Numbered from the stretch's first letter, positions 36,478 through 45,775 are shown. The stretch: 64,000 bases of DNA from Bacteroidota bacterium (GCA_026391675.1 JAPLDQ010000030.1:61623-125622), one strand, 5' to 3'. Numbers and translations: made by a program. The notes: a model not told the origin generated them from the sequence alone.

Positions 36478-38232
36478 TTAATTTTTTTCAGCCATTTGCA
36501 ATGCATCAGTAATAAGTTTTACTAAATTTGGATTTGTCCCGGCAAGATTTTTTAAATAATTTGTAATCTCCGTTTTTAAATCCCTGTTTTTCGTTAATTC
36601 CAGTATTTCCGAAGCCAGTAACCAATCTGAAGGATAGTCTGATTTAATTTTGTTAAAAATGACAGATAGTTCATTCTCTTTATCTGCTTTTTCAATTCTG
36701 ATATTTCTTATCGTCTGATATAAGGATTCCAGTGTTAAGGTTTTTTGAGATTTTTCCGGTTTTATGGTTAAAGTAGAAGAGGCATTGTAGATGTTGGGAA
36801 ATGAGTAGGCATCAGCAGCCCCCGCAAAGGCCGAAATGATATCTTTGCCCACAGCCATATCAAACAAACCCCATTCCGGTTTAAATAAAATTTCATCCTT
36901 ATAGCTGACTGTACAATCGCTTAATTGTATCAGCATAAGTTTTCCCTGTACATTTCTTACTCCGGTAACATTTAATCCTTCAATTTTTACGCCGCTTTCA
37001 AATTCAAGCGAAAGTCTTTTGCCGTCATAAAAATTATATGCCTTTAAGTCAACCGGTCCCATGTCTTCAATTGCCAGACTTATGTTTTTAAGTTTGCCCA
37101 AAGGTGAACTGAATCCATCCTTATGGTATTTGATGCCATGTCCTATCAGTTCTTTGTCTTTGTAGGCCAAAGCCGTCGGGCCTTCGGTTTTGAAAAAGAT
37201 AATTTCATTGTCTTCGTTTTGTATCATCCGGCTAAACTTACCTGAAATCTGTAATCCCGTTGATAATTCAATGGTACCAATCATCCCGGAATGAATCAGT
37301 TTCTGCAATCCTTTATAACCGCCTTTTCTTACACTCATCGTATTGGCATATTCTTCCAGCACCTGCATCAGATGTGGAAAATCAGGTGTAATAAATAGTT
37401 GTGGCTGTGGTTTAGTGATGTCAAAGCCAATATTTACTGCATCAATAGAATAGGGAATTTTTTTTACTTCAGGCTGCATGCATGATTTGCTTTCTCCTAT
37501 AGATGATAATAAGCCTGCACCATATATTTTAGGATGGTCAAAATCTCCAATCAGTCCATACTCTATGGTCCACCACTGCAGATTTCTGATTTTAGCCATT
37601 TCAGAAAATTCTACCTTCATAATCTGAAGTCTTTCTATTTCTGATTCAGCTTTTTTTATTTCATTTTCATCAACACCCCTTGCTTCTTTTAAAATAGATA
37701 GTTTTCTGACGGCTTCATACAATTCCAGATCATAATCTGATAAAATGGCTTTGGCTCCAATTTCGCCCAGTCTTCTTAAGTATTCTGAATAATCAGGATT
37801 GGCAATTATGGGTGCGTGACCGGCTGCCTCATGAATAATATCAGGCGCCGGTGTATATTCAATATTTTCCAGTTGCCTGATATCACAAGCAATTACCAAA
37901 ACTTTATAGGCCTGAAATTCCATAAAAGCATTGGGTGGTATAAATCCATCTACTGTAACAGCTGCCCAGCCTATATCTTTTAATATACGATTCATACCGT
38001 ATATACTTGGGATTTCTTCTATTGAAATTCCTGTTTGCTTCAAACCGTCAATGTATGAATTGTGAGCTGCTGAAGATAAATATTGAACATTTTTCCTCAT
38101 TACATATCTCCATACCGCCTGATCTATAGGCGAGTAATCCTCATAATGCTGGGGTTTTATAAATTGCTTCAGATGAGGAGGCAGTCTTTTAATAAATTCG
38201 TTAGTTTCTATATCTGATTCCTGTTCTTTCAT
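36478..38232 (-). CDS. Aromatic amino acid hydroxylase with C-terminal extension
   Basis: 584 aa, about twice the 260-300 aa of proteobacterial PhhA. The catalytic domain is in the N-terminal half with the iron ligands His134, His139 (IIHEAAGHAP) and Glu224 (WWTIEYGL). It would use O2 and a pterin to hydroxylate phenylalanine or a related aromatic amino acid. The remaining about 240 residues (from about 340) hold beta-rich repeats and a helical tail of unknown role; this long form is usual in Bacteroidota as far as I recall. The upstream blue-copper gene is 43 bp away and may share the transcript. Confidence 0.88.
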   Translation of the reverse strand: MKEQESDIETNEFIKRLPPHLKQFIKPQHYEDYSPIDQAVWRYVMRKNVQYLSSAAHNSYIDGLKQTGISIEEIPSIYGMNRILKDIGWAAVTVDGFIPPNAFMEFQAYKVLVIACDIRQLENIEYTPAPDIIHEAAGHAPIIANPDYSEYLRRLGEIGAKAILSDYDLELYEAVRKLSILKEARGVDENEIKKAESEIERLQIMKVEFSEMAKIRNLQWWTIEYGLIGDFDHPKIYGAGLLSSIGESKSCMQPEVKKIPYSIDAVNIGFDITKPQPQLFITPDFPHLMQVLEEYANTMSVRKGGYKGLQKLIHSGMIGTIELSTGLQISGKFSRMIQNEDNEIIFFKTEGPTALAYKDKELIGHGIKYHKDGFSSPLGKLKNISLAIEDMGPVDLKAYNFYDGKRLSLEFESGVKIEGLNVTGVRNVQGKLMLIQLSDCTVSYKDEILFKPEWGLFDMAVGKDIISAFAGAADAYSFPNIYNASSTLTIKPEKSQKTLTLESLYQTIRNIRIEKADKENELSVIFNKIKSDYPSDWLLASEILELTKNRDLKTEITNYLKNLAGTNPNLVKLITDALQMAEKN

Positions 38233-38275
38233 AGTGTATGGATTTATAGTTTAACGAATACATTTACAGGCAGTT

Positions 38276-38878
38276 TTATTTTTTGATTAGTTTAAAAGTC
38301 TGCTTTCTGTCATCACCCAGCTGAAAGAAATAAATCCCTTCGGCAAACTGGCTGATATTAATAGTAGTATTTCCTGTATTAAGTTTACCTGAAATCAGTT
38401 TCTTTCCTGTTAAATCCAGAATTGTAAAATTCAGATTGTAAATATCATGATTTGATTTTACTGTAATATATTCTGTTGTTGGATTTGGATAGATAGAAAA
38501 TACAGGTTTTAAACTGTTTTCAGTAATGCCAGTCGGACTTTGAACGATAATAATAGCTTTCATACCCACAGATGCATGGGGTGCACAAACATAATAATGC
38601 GTTCCAACGGTAAGTTGGGCAGGTAAAACCATTCCTCCACCAAATGAAGTTTGAAAACCACCGGAAAGTGCAGTGTTTCCATTAGCAGTCCAGGTTGCCA
38701 AACTTACTTCCACTGCATTATGCATGCTTTCTAATACAAAATTTACACTATCGCCTGAGTTTATAGTAATTGCAGGCGGAGAAAATGTATTGGATATATT
38801 GTTTACCGTCCATTTTGTGCAAAATGCAGTAAATGTTGTAAATACTATGATTAAAGAAAGTATAATTTTTGTTTTCAT
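38276..38878 (-). CDS. Plastocyanin-like blue-copper protein with T9SS sorting domain
   Basis: 200 aa. Signal peptide to about residue 20. A cupredoxin domain (about 21-113) shows the full blue-copper ligand set His53, Cys98, His101 and Met106 (YVCAPHASVGMKA). A short linker leads to a type A T9SS domain (about 125-200, IYPNPTTEYITV to FKLIKK). It is therefore a small secreted or surface-bound electron carrier. The redox partner is unknown. It lies 43 bp upstream of the aromatic hydroxylase in the same direction. Confidence 0.9.
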   Translation of the reverse strand: MKTKIILSLIIVFTTFTAFCTKWTVNNISNTFSPPAITINSGDSVNFVLESMHNAVEVSLATWTANGNTALSGGFQTSFGGGMVLPAQLTVGTHYYVCAPHASVGMKAIIIVQSPTGITENSLKPVFSIYPNPTTEYITVKSNHDIYNLNFTILDLTGKKLISGKLNTGNTTINISQFAEGIYFFQLGDDRKQTFKLIKK

Positions 38879-39022
38879 AATTTATGATGATTATTTGTAT
38901 TGGTTCTAAATTGTTTAATTATGTTATATAAAACAATCTGTAGCAGAAAAAGTTGTATTGGAAATTTATAACAATAAATATTTAAGTTTTTTTATTATTT
39001 ATCGCTATTTACCTACTAAATT

Positions 39023-39119
39023 ATTTGGACTAAGGTCCTTAAGTTGTATAAATTCATTAGCGCCAGCCTTAAGGCTGGCGCTAATGAAAAGCTTAAATAA
39101 CATGTGCTTTAGCCCAAAT
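39023..39119. repeat. 97-bp palindrome-bearing repeat element with terminal inverted repeats
   Basis: The ends are ATTTGGACTAAGG (39023-39035) and the reverse complement of ATTTGGGCTAAAGC (39106-39119). In the middle is a perfect 36-bp palindrome (39053-39088, core CGCCAGCCTTAAGGCTGGCG). The layout suggests a REP- or MITE-like element. It lies in the 425-bp gap upstream of the mevalonate operon, otherwise without a gene. Confidence 0.85.
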
Positions 39120-39205
39120 CTTAATTAATTTATCCGCATAAAACTGATTATTTATGAAATAGAATTAAATAATTTAGAATTTTTTCAGATTTGCTATTTA
39201 TTCAA

Positions 39206-39213
39206 TATCTTTG
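39206..39213 (+). promoter_or_regulatory. Possible -7 element of the mevalonate operon
   Basis: TATCTTTG matches TAnnTTTG fully, about 90 bp before the fni start. No TTG is at the right -33 spacing (one lies 12 bp away), so this is tentative. Confidence 0.4.
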
Positions 39214-39303
39214 CTTAGGATTATTTTCAGCAACAGCAATTGTTGAAGTAAATGCAGGATTGAACTTAATAAATATTTAATCGTTAATTAGAAAAATAGT
39301 ATA

Positions 39304-40299
39304 ATGGAAGACAGAAAAGGAGACCATATCAGTCTTGCACTAAATTCTCAGACTACACATAATAAGCCTGATCCACGATTTGATTATGAGCCAATGCTGG
39401 GCTCGGAAGAATGCGGTGAGTTGTTGCCATTCCAATTCCTTAACCGGCAGATGAATGTTCCGTTGTGGATATCAAGCATGACAGGTGGTGCTCCAGAGTC
39501 ACGGCTGATCAATCAGAATCTGGCCAGGGCATGTAAGCAATTCGGCATTGGTATGGGACTCGGAAGCTGCAGGATATTGCTTGATAATAAAAAACACCTG
39601 CCTGATTTTGATGTAAGGAAAATAATTGGTAATGACCTCCCATTATGGTCTAATATCGGAATAGCACAACTGGAGAAGATGATGAAATCGGGAGAGTATA
39701 CTCAGCTTACCGATCTGGTAAATCAGTTGCAGGCCGATGGTTTGATTATACATGTAAATCCTTCACAGGAATCACTTCAGGAAGAAGGAGATGTTCTGTA
39801 TCAGCGTCCCATAGATACTTTAAATGATTTTCTTTCAAAAACTAATCTGAAAATAATTGTAAAGGAAGTGGGTCAGGGAATGGGTCCCCGCAGTGTAAAG
39901 GAATTATTGCAATTACCCATCGAAGCCATAGAAACAGCTTCTTATGGCGGAACAAATTTCTCCAGACTTGAACTTTCCAGAAGAATATTCGGGAATGCAT
40001 CACTGCTGGAACCGCTTGTATTTATAGGTCATACTGCAGAAGATATGGTTGATACCATTAATGATTATATTGAAAATGGTCTGGATGTTAAGTGTAAGCA
40101 ACTGATTATTTCCGGTGGTATTCAATCATTTCTGGATGGATATTACCTGATTTCAAAAAGTAAATTGCCGGCTGTTTACGGACAGGCTTCCGGATTTCTT
40201 CGTCATGCCTGTGAATCTTATGAGTCACTGGAAAATTATATTGAAGCACAAATTCTTGGCCTTAGGTTTGCAAAAGCCTGGCTAAGGCCAAAATTCTAA
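39304..40299 (+). CDS. fni: Type 2 isopentenyl-diphosphate delta-isomerase
   Basis: 331 aa, FMN- and NAD(P)H-dependent IDI-2, unrelated to IDI-1. It interconverts IPP and DMAPP. The N-terminal RKGDHISLAL is diagnostic, with MTGGAPESRLINQ near 60-72, GMGLGSCR near 79-86 and the H-x-N-x2-Q-E motif HVNPSQESLQEEGD near 153-166. It heads a five-gene mevalonate operon, with only 3 bp to the HMG-CoA reductase gene. Confidence 0.93.
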   Translation: MEDRKGDHISLALNSQTTHNKPDPRFDYEPMLGSEECGELLPFQFLNRQMNVPLWISSMTGGAPESRLINQNLARACKQFGIGMGLGSCRILLDNKKHLPDFDVRKIIGNDLPLWSNIGIAQLEKMMKSGEYTQLTDLVNQLQADGLIIHVNPSQESLQEEGDVLYQRPIDTLNDFLSKTNLKIIVKEVGQGMGPRSVKELLQLPIEAIETASYGGTNFSRLELSRRIFGNASLLEPLVFIGHTAEDMVDTINDYIENGLDVKCKQLIISGGIQSFLDGYYLISKSKLPAVYGQASGFLRHACESYESLENYIEAQILGLRFAKAWLRPKF

Positions 40300-40302
40300 A
40301 AT

Positions 40303-41610
40303 ATGAAGGGATTTATATATAAAGGTTTCTCTAAATTAACCGAAGCCGAAAAACGTAAACTTGTTTCCAGTCTTTGTGATGAACCTAAAGTTTCAGAACT
40401 GGAAATGGACGCTTTGATTGTCAAGGATCCAAGAAACCGGGAATTGTTTATGGATTTAAGTGAAAATACTGTCAGTGCCTATCATCTTCCTTTCGGAATC
40501 TCACCTAATTTTGTGGTTAACGGCAATATTTATCATGTACCAATGGTTACAGAGGAAAGTTCCGTAGTAGCCGCATCTGCCAGTGCCGCCCGCTTCTGGT
40601 CTGAACGTGGTGGCTTTGTGGTAAAGGATCTTAAAACAACCAAACTTGGCCATGTTTATTTTCAATGGTTTGCTGATGATAAAATTTTAAAGGAAGCATG
40701 GCCTTCACTAAAACTAAAACTATTATCCAGATTAAAATATGTTACGGCAAATATGGTTCAGCGGGGTGGTGGTATCACCCGGCTTGATTTATCAGATGAC
40801 CGCCATAAAACGGATAAATTGTTCCGCCTCATCGTTGAATTTGATACAGTAAACTCCATGGGAGCCAACTTTATCAATACTTGCCTTGAGGAACTGGCAC
40901 AGGGATTGGATGAAGGACTTAATACTGATAAAAATTCCGAAGAAAAAGATTGCAGGGTAGTGATGTCGATACTGAGCAATTATGTGGAAGAATGTACTGT
41001 TACTGTTGAGGTCTGTTGTCCCATACGCAATTTGCAGGGCATAACTTCAGGTATGACACCTTTGCAGTTTGCGCAGAAAGTTGAGCTTGCCTATCAGATT
41101 GCCTGGAATGATGTTTACCGTGCAGCTACACATAATAAAGGTATCATGAATGGTGTGGATGCTGTAATTATTGCAACCGGAAACGACTGGCGTGCTGTAG
41201 AGGCAGGAGCCCATGCTTTTGCTTCCCGCAGCGGACAATACAGGGCCTTGAGCCAATGTGAATTAGTTGATGATCAGCTGAGAATCTGGCTTACTATTCC
41301 ACTAGCACTGGGAACGGTTGGAGGTATTACCAATCTACATCCTTTAGCCAAGAAATCATTGGAAATACTGGGCAATCCCAATGCGCCTGAACTTATGTGC
41401 ATTGTTGCTTCTGCCGGTTTGGCAAGTAATTTTGCTGCTGTACAAAGTCTGGTAACTACCGGCATTCAGAAAGGGCATATGAGACTCCATCTTATGAATA
41501 TTTTCAATGCATTGGGTGCTACGCCAAAACAAATTACTCAGGCAACTGAATATTTTCAGGGTCAGAAAGTTAGTTTTGCCATCATTAAACAGTTTATTGA
41601 TGAACATTGA
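40303..41610 (+). CDS. mvaA: Hydroxymethylglutaryl-CoA reductase, class II
   Basis: 435 aa, bacterial class II enzyme. It reduces HMG-CoA to mevalonate (or works in reverse in degradative forms). The substrate loop FGISPNFVVNG, the catalytic Glu in TEESSVVAASA near 79-89, and NKGIMNGVDAVIIATGNDWRAVEAG near 275-299 with catalytic Lys and Asp are visible. C-terminal GTVGGITNLHPLAKKSLEIL follows. The kinase cluster downstream points to the biosynthetic direction. The stop overlaps the next gene by 11 nt. HMG-CoA synthase is not in the window. Confidence 0.94.
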   Translation: MKGFIYKGFSKLTEAEKRKLVSSLCDEPKVSELEMDALIVKDPRNRELFMDLSENTVSAYHLPFGISPNFVVNGNIYHVPMVTEESSVVAASASAARFWSERGGFVVKDLKTTKLGHVYFQWFADDKILKEAWPSLKLKLLSRLKYVTANMVQRGGGITRLDLSDDRHKTDKLFRLIVEFDTVNSMGANFINTCLEELAQGLDEGLNTDKNSEEKDCRVVMSILSNYVEECTVTVEVCCPIRNLQGITSGMTPLQFAQKVELAYQIAWNDVYRAATHNKGIMNGVDAVIIATGNDWRAVEAGAHAFASRSGQYRALSQCELVDDQLRIWLTIPLALGTVGGITNLHPLAKKSLEILGNPNAPELMCIVASAGLASNFAAVQSLVTTGIQKGHMRLHLMNIFNALGATPKQITQATEYFQGQKVSFAIIKQFIDEH

Positions 41611-42529
41611 TTTTAAATTAAGAGCTAATGCAAAGTTGCTGATCAGTGGTGAATACCTGGTCATGAACGGTGCAAAAGCCCTGGCTTTTCCGCTTTGTTT
41701 TGGACAGGAAATGTGTGTAAATCTGTTTCCTGAACCTTTACTGAAATGGAAAAGCAAGCAACTTGATGATATCTGGTTTACAGCTTCATTTAATTTATAT
41801 AATTTTGAAGTAATTTCAACTTCTGATGATAGAATTGCAAATGAACTGAGTTGTATGCTGCAATTTGCCCGTAATCTTAATGAAGAATTTTTACTTACCC
41901 GCAATGGCTATACTGTTGAAGTGAATGCTGATTATCCGCTTGAATGGGGCCTGGGCAGCAGCTCTACACTGATTTCAATGCTTGCACGCTGGGCTAATGT
42001 AAATGAATATGCACTTTTCCGAATGATTTCAGCTGGTTCCGGCTATGATCTGGCCTGTGCAACACAGCAGCAGCCTGTTTTTTATCAGTTAGTAAACAAT
42101 ATGCCTGTAATTACAACAGCTGAAGTTGGAAACGGAATTAAAAAACATTGTTTATTTGCATACCTTGGAAATAAACAAAATACCAATCACGAAATTGAGC
42201 AATATAATAAATCAGCAAATCCTGCATCAGAAGTAATACATCGTATTTCAGAACTTTCGGATAATTTTTGTAAAGCTTCAGATAGTTACGAAATTACAGC
42301 CGTTATGGATGAACATGAAGCTGTAATGTCTTCTGTTTTAAATAAAACTGCCATAGCAATGCAACGCTTTCCTGCTTTCAATGGAAGTGTAAAATCATTG
42401 GGTGCCTGGGGTGGCGATTTTGCCATGTTTGCCGGACATCAACCGATTGAAGCTATGCGTGAAGAAATAAAGCAATTCGGTATTACAACTATCTTTTCTT
42501 ATGATGAACTTTTAATTAAAAACAGCTAA
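41600..42529 (+). CDS. GYDIA-family GHMP kinase (candidate phosphomevalonate kinase)
   Basis: 309 aa from ATG at 41600; the frame is open upstream to 41507, but that part lies inside mvaA and is not homologous to kinases. GHMP features: AKLLISGEYLVMNGAKAL near 9-26, the ATP loop EWGLGSSSTLISMLARW near 114-130, and SGYDLACA near 147-154 where the family usually has GYDIA. The family travels with mevalonate genes in Bacteroidota. Since a recognisable phosphomevalonate kinase is otherwise missing here, this is the natural candidate; that is inference. It overlaps mvaA by 11 nt and mvaD by 1 nt. Confidence 0.85.
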   Translation: MNIDFKLRANAKLLISGEYLVMNGAKALAFPLCFGQEMCVNLFPEPLLKWKSKQLDDIWFTASFNLYNFEVISTSDDRIANELSCMLQFARNLNEEFLLTRNGYTVEVNADYPLEWGLGSSSTLISMLARWANVNEYALFRMISAGSGYDLACATQQQPVFYQLVNNMPVITTAEVGNGIKKHCLFAYLGNKQNTNHEIEQYNKSANPASEVIHRISELSDNFCKASDSYEITAVMDEHEAVMSSVLNKTAIAMQRFPAFNGSVKSLGAWGGDFAMFAGHQPIEAMREEIKQFGITTIFSYDELLIKNS

Positions 42530-43620
42530 TGGAAATTTCTGCTATCCAAAATGAAATAAAAAACTGGAAATCCAAGCTTGATAAGGAAATTTCAACAAGC
42601 TGGAGAAGTCCATCCAATATAGCATTGCTAAAATACTGGGGCAAAAGGCAGGGGCAGTTGCCTTTGAACCCGTCACTTAGTTTTAGCTTATCTGAAGCAC
42701 ACACCACAACAAAGCTTACTGCTGTTCCTGATGCAATTAATGCAGGCATCAGCAGTCTTAACAAGGATATTTATCATCCCTTTCTTAACAAAATCCATCC
42801 TTACTGGCAATATGTTATAAATGAAATCCCTTTATTGCAGCACTACAGCATAGCAATTGAAACAGAAAATACTTTTCCCCATTCAGCAGGAATCGCGTCA
42901 TCAGCATCGGGTTTCAGTGCACTGGCAACAGCCTTGCTTGATCTGGCGCAAATGCTTTCAGGAAACAAACTCGCCAAGGAAGATTTTTATAAAAATGCTT
43001 CATCACTGGCCCGTATGGGTTCCGGTAGTGCCTGCCGTTCTGTATATGGTGGTTTTACGCTATGGGGAAAATCATCTGAATGGCCAGGCAGTTCAGATTT
43101 GTATGCCATTGATATCAATGCCATGATACATCCTTCATTCAGGCAACTTCATGATGCCATACTTTTGGTATCGGCCAAAGAGAAAAGTCTTAGCAGCTCA
43201 CATGGTCATTCATTGATGAATGAGCATCCCTTTGCAGCCGGCCGTTTGTTACAGGCAAATAATCATCTTGAATTATTCAGGAAAGCGCTTGCAGAAGGCG
43301 ATCTGGAATTATTATCACAAATTTCAGAAAACGAAGCCTTAAGTTTACATGCATTGATAATGAGTTCTAAAGGAGGCAGTATATTGCTTGAACCTTCAAG
43401 TTTAGTTTTGATACAGCGCATACGTGCTGCCCGGCAAAAGGGATTGGCTGTTTTCTTTACAATTGATGCCGGTCCTAATATTCACATGATATATCCTGAA
43501 TCAGAAAAAGAAAAGCTTGCTGCATTTATCCATGATGAACTCAGTGATATTTGTCAGGAAAATAAAGTTATTTTTGATTTTTGCGGCAAAGGTGCTGTAA
43601 AAATGAATGAAAATGTTTAA
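42529..43620 (+). CDS. mvaD: Diphosphomevalonate decarboxylase
   Basis: 363 aa, GHMP superfamily. It converts diphosphomevalonate to IPP with ATP. Typical motifs: SNIALLKYWGK near 29-39, the ATP loop SAGIASSASGFSALA near 118-132, SGSACRSVYGGFTLW near 164-178 with the catalytic Arg, and IDAGPN near 310-315 with the catalytic Asp. The presence of both Arg and Asp indicates the classical decarboxylase rather than a phosphomevalonate decarboxylase or mevalonate-3-kinase. The start overlaps the GHMP kinase stop (TAATG). Confidence 0.92.
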   Translation: MEISAIQNEIKNWKSKLDKEISTSWRSPSNIALLKYWGKRQGQLPLNPSLSFSLSEAHTTTKLTAVPDAINAGISSLNKDIYHPFLNKIHPYWQYVINEIPLLQHYSIAIETENTFPHSAGIASSASGFSALATALLDLAQMLSGNKLAKEDFYKNASSLARMGSGSACRSVYGGFTLWGKSSEWPGSSDLYAIDINAMIHPSFRQLHDAILLVSAKEKSLSSSHGHSLMNEHPFAAGRLLQANNHLELFRKALAEGDLELLSQISENEALSLHALIMSSKGGSILLEPSSLVLIQRIRAARQKGLAVFFTIDAGPNIHMIYPESEKEKLAAFIHDELSDICQENKVIFDFCGKGAVKMNENV

Positions 43621-44593
43621 TTTTGCTCCACAGATGAACAGATACAATCCGTCATATAACGCAAAACTGCTGCTATTTGGAGAATATTCAATATTACTCG
43701 GGTCATCTGCATTAAGCATACCTTACAGTCATTTCAGAGCTGAATTCAGCTTTTTACATGAAGATAAATACACTGACCTTAAGCTTGCTGAGGAAAGCCG
43801 TATGTTTCTTACGGAATTATTGCATTATCTGGAAAAATCAGGGAATTATTCTGAAATCCTCGATTTACCAAGATTCAGCAAAGAAATTGAAAATGGAATT
43901 TATCTTGAATCAACTATTCCTCAGAGCTATGGCCTGGGAAGTTCAGGTGCTGTGGTTGCTGCTGTTTATGCCCGTTACAGGTTAAAAGAAACAGCTAACA
44001 ATGGAGAAATCAGTGAAAATGAAATGGAGCAGTTGCGCAGGATATTTGCAAATATTGAATCCTTCTTTCATGGTACTTCTTCAGGTATTGATCCGCTGAC
44101 CATATATATCAGTCATCCTTTGCTTATTGATAACAAGCAAAAACCTTCAGTGGTAGGTATTCCACGTAAATGGCAGAGCGAAAACGCTGCTATTTTCCTT
44201 ATAGATACAGGTGGAGCCAGTAAAACCAATCCCCTTGTTTCGATATTTCTGGATAATTTTGCTCCAAATGGGTGTAAAACCGCTGCTGCAAACGAATATG
44301 TTGCCTTAACCGATCAGTGTATCCATCAGTTACTCAGTGGCAGTATAAACGATTTCTGGGAAAGTTTAAATGCATTGTCAGCTTTTCAGCTCAGGCACAT
44401 GCAAAAGATGATACCTGAAAAAATGTTAAAGTTGTGGGAAAAAGGCCTTGAAAGCGAAAAACTCATCATGAAACTCTGTGGTTCCGGTGGTGGTGGCTAC
44501 CTGACTGCATTTGCCCCAGACCAGAATAATGCACTGCAATTCATGAAAGAAAATGAATTACAGCATATACCGGTTTATATATCGACGATATAA
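43607..44593 (+). CDS. mvk: Mevalonate kinase-like GHMP kinase
   Basis: 328 aa from 43607, overlapping mvaD by 14 nt; a second ATG at 43634 is a reasonable alternative since the conserved part begins YNAKLLLFGEYSILLGSSAL. The ATP loop is PQSYGLGSSGAVVAA near 104-118, with GTSSGIDPLTIYI near 155-167 (catalytic Asp) and KLCGSGGGGYLTAF near 287-300. It phosphorylates mevalonate, the first kinase step. It is the last gene of the mevalonate operon. Confidence 0.88.
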   Translation: MKMFNFAPQMNRYNPSYNAKLLLFGEYSILLGSSALSIPYSHFRAEFSFLHEDKYTDLKLAEESRMFLTELLHYLEKSGNYSEILDLPRFSKEIENGIYLESTIPQSYGLGSSGAVVAAVYARYRLKETANNGEISENEMEQLRRIFANIESFFHGTSSGIDPLTIYISHPLLIDNKQKPSVVGIPRKWQSENAAIFLIDTGGASKTNPLVSIFLDNFAPNGCKTAAANEYVALTDQCIHQLLSGSINDFWESLNALSAFQLRHMQKMIPEKMLKLWEKGLESEKLIMKLCGSGGGGYLTAFAPDQNNALQFMKENELQHIPVYISTI

Positions 44594-44938
44594 TTACCTA
44601 AGATTAGTAAATCTATCGAAATTTGTCATTTTAACAGAAAAAGTTTTCTAAAAATAATATTAGCTTTTTTAAGATTCAAATAGTATTATTCATTATTTTT
44701 AATGGGATAAAAATATGGATAAAACCTTATATATACGCCAAAATGGATGCAATGAAAAATTATACAAGGGAAATCTAAATAAATACGAGTTGGAGGCAAC
44801 TCTTTTGAATATTTTTTTGTCAACAAGATTGAGACAAAATTAATTCTTATAAAAAACAGGGAAGCTGAAAACTGAATAGAGTAAGCAAAAGAAAATTAAA
44901 AAGTGCAGTGTCAGCACTATAATCACTGACCAGTTAAC
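44594..44938. other. Gene-free spacer after the mevalonate operon
   Basis: 345 bp, AT-rich, no coding potential. A small hairpin GAGTTG/CAACTC (44787-44792 with 44797-44802) followed by four Ts could be a weak terminator. Nothing else is recognised. Confidence 0.5.
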
Positions 44939-45775
44939 ATGAATAAATTATTTATTGTATTATTTTTTTTCGTAAATCAAATTGTATTTGCACAAATAAC
45001 AAATCCATCGCCATACTGTGATGCATCATTTGATGACATGCAGGGTTTTCCTGTTGACGATCATATTAACTCAGTATCGTTTGGTACACTTAACAATGTT
45101 ACCAGCAGTCAGTTTGCAGCACCTCATTATGTTTTTTACAACAACTTAAGTGTGGCAAATTTTACGCGTGGCAACGCCTATACATTGACAGTAAATTTTA
45201 CTACTGCAGGAGGCTGCGGCTATGGAGTCTGGATTGATTATAATCACAACAATACTTTTGAAACATCTGAAAAAATTGCAGGAACCACAGGAACTTCTAT
45301 GCTTACTGTTGGCGCAACACCAACCATAACACAATCTGTGACAATTCCCGTTACTGCGGTGACAGGTAATACCAGAATGAGAATAAGGATTGTAGAAGAT
45401 GATAATTATAATATGACAACAACTAGCGAATTGCCTTGCAATGCAAGTTCATCTGCAACTGATGTTATGGATTGGGGAGAAACTGAAGATTACACAATAA
45501 ATATTTCATCTTCTACCGGATTAAATGAGATTGCAAATGAAGCCAATTTTGATTTATTCCCAAATCCTTCGACAGGCATTTTCACAATTAAAGCAGGCAA
45601 TGTTGATATTGAAACGATTGAAATTTATTCTGTGTTAGGAAATATTATCTATAAGAAAGCATTTATTGGTTCACAATCAATAATTGATTTATCAAATTTG
45701 CCAAAAGGAATTTATTTTGTAGCAGTAAAAAACTCTTTAAATGCTGTAACTACAAAAATGATTACAATCCAATAA
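44939..45775 (+). CDS. Secreted GEVED-domain protein with T9SS sorting domain
   Basis: 278 aa. Signal peptide to about residue 18. A GEVED domain occupies about 60-190: VWIDYNHNNTFETSEKI near 96-112, TRMRIRIVEDDNY and the closing DWGETEDYTINI near 177-189. The C-terminal T9SS type A domain starts near 205 (FDLFPNPSTGIFTI) and ends TKMITIQ. GEVED modules occur in large extracellular Bacteroidota adhesins and enzymes; here the module stands alone, so a binding role is likely but not shown. Confidence 0.88.
   Translation: MNKLFIVLFFFVNQIVFAQITNPSPYCDASFDDMQGFPVDDHINSVSFGTLNNVTSSQFAAPHYVFYNNLSVANFTRGNAYTLTVNFTTAGGCGYGVWIDYNHNNTFETSEKIAGTTGTSMLTVGATPTITQSVTIPVTAVTGNTRMRIRIVEDDNYNMTTTSELPCNASSSATDVMDWGETEDYTINISSSTGLNEIANEANFDLFPNPSTGIFTIKAGNVDIETIEIYSVLGNIIYKKAFIGSQSIIDLSNLPKGIYFVAVKNSLNAVTTKMITIQ

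Noticed and set aside
41507..41599. N-terminal extension of the GHMP kinase
   Set aside because: It lies inside the mvaA coding region and the kinase homology begins at the ATG at 41600.
41356..41904. Minus-strand frame of 182 codons across mvaA and the GHMP kinase
   Set aside because: Antisense to two well-supported genes in a tight operon; the translation shows no recognisable pattern.
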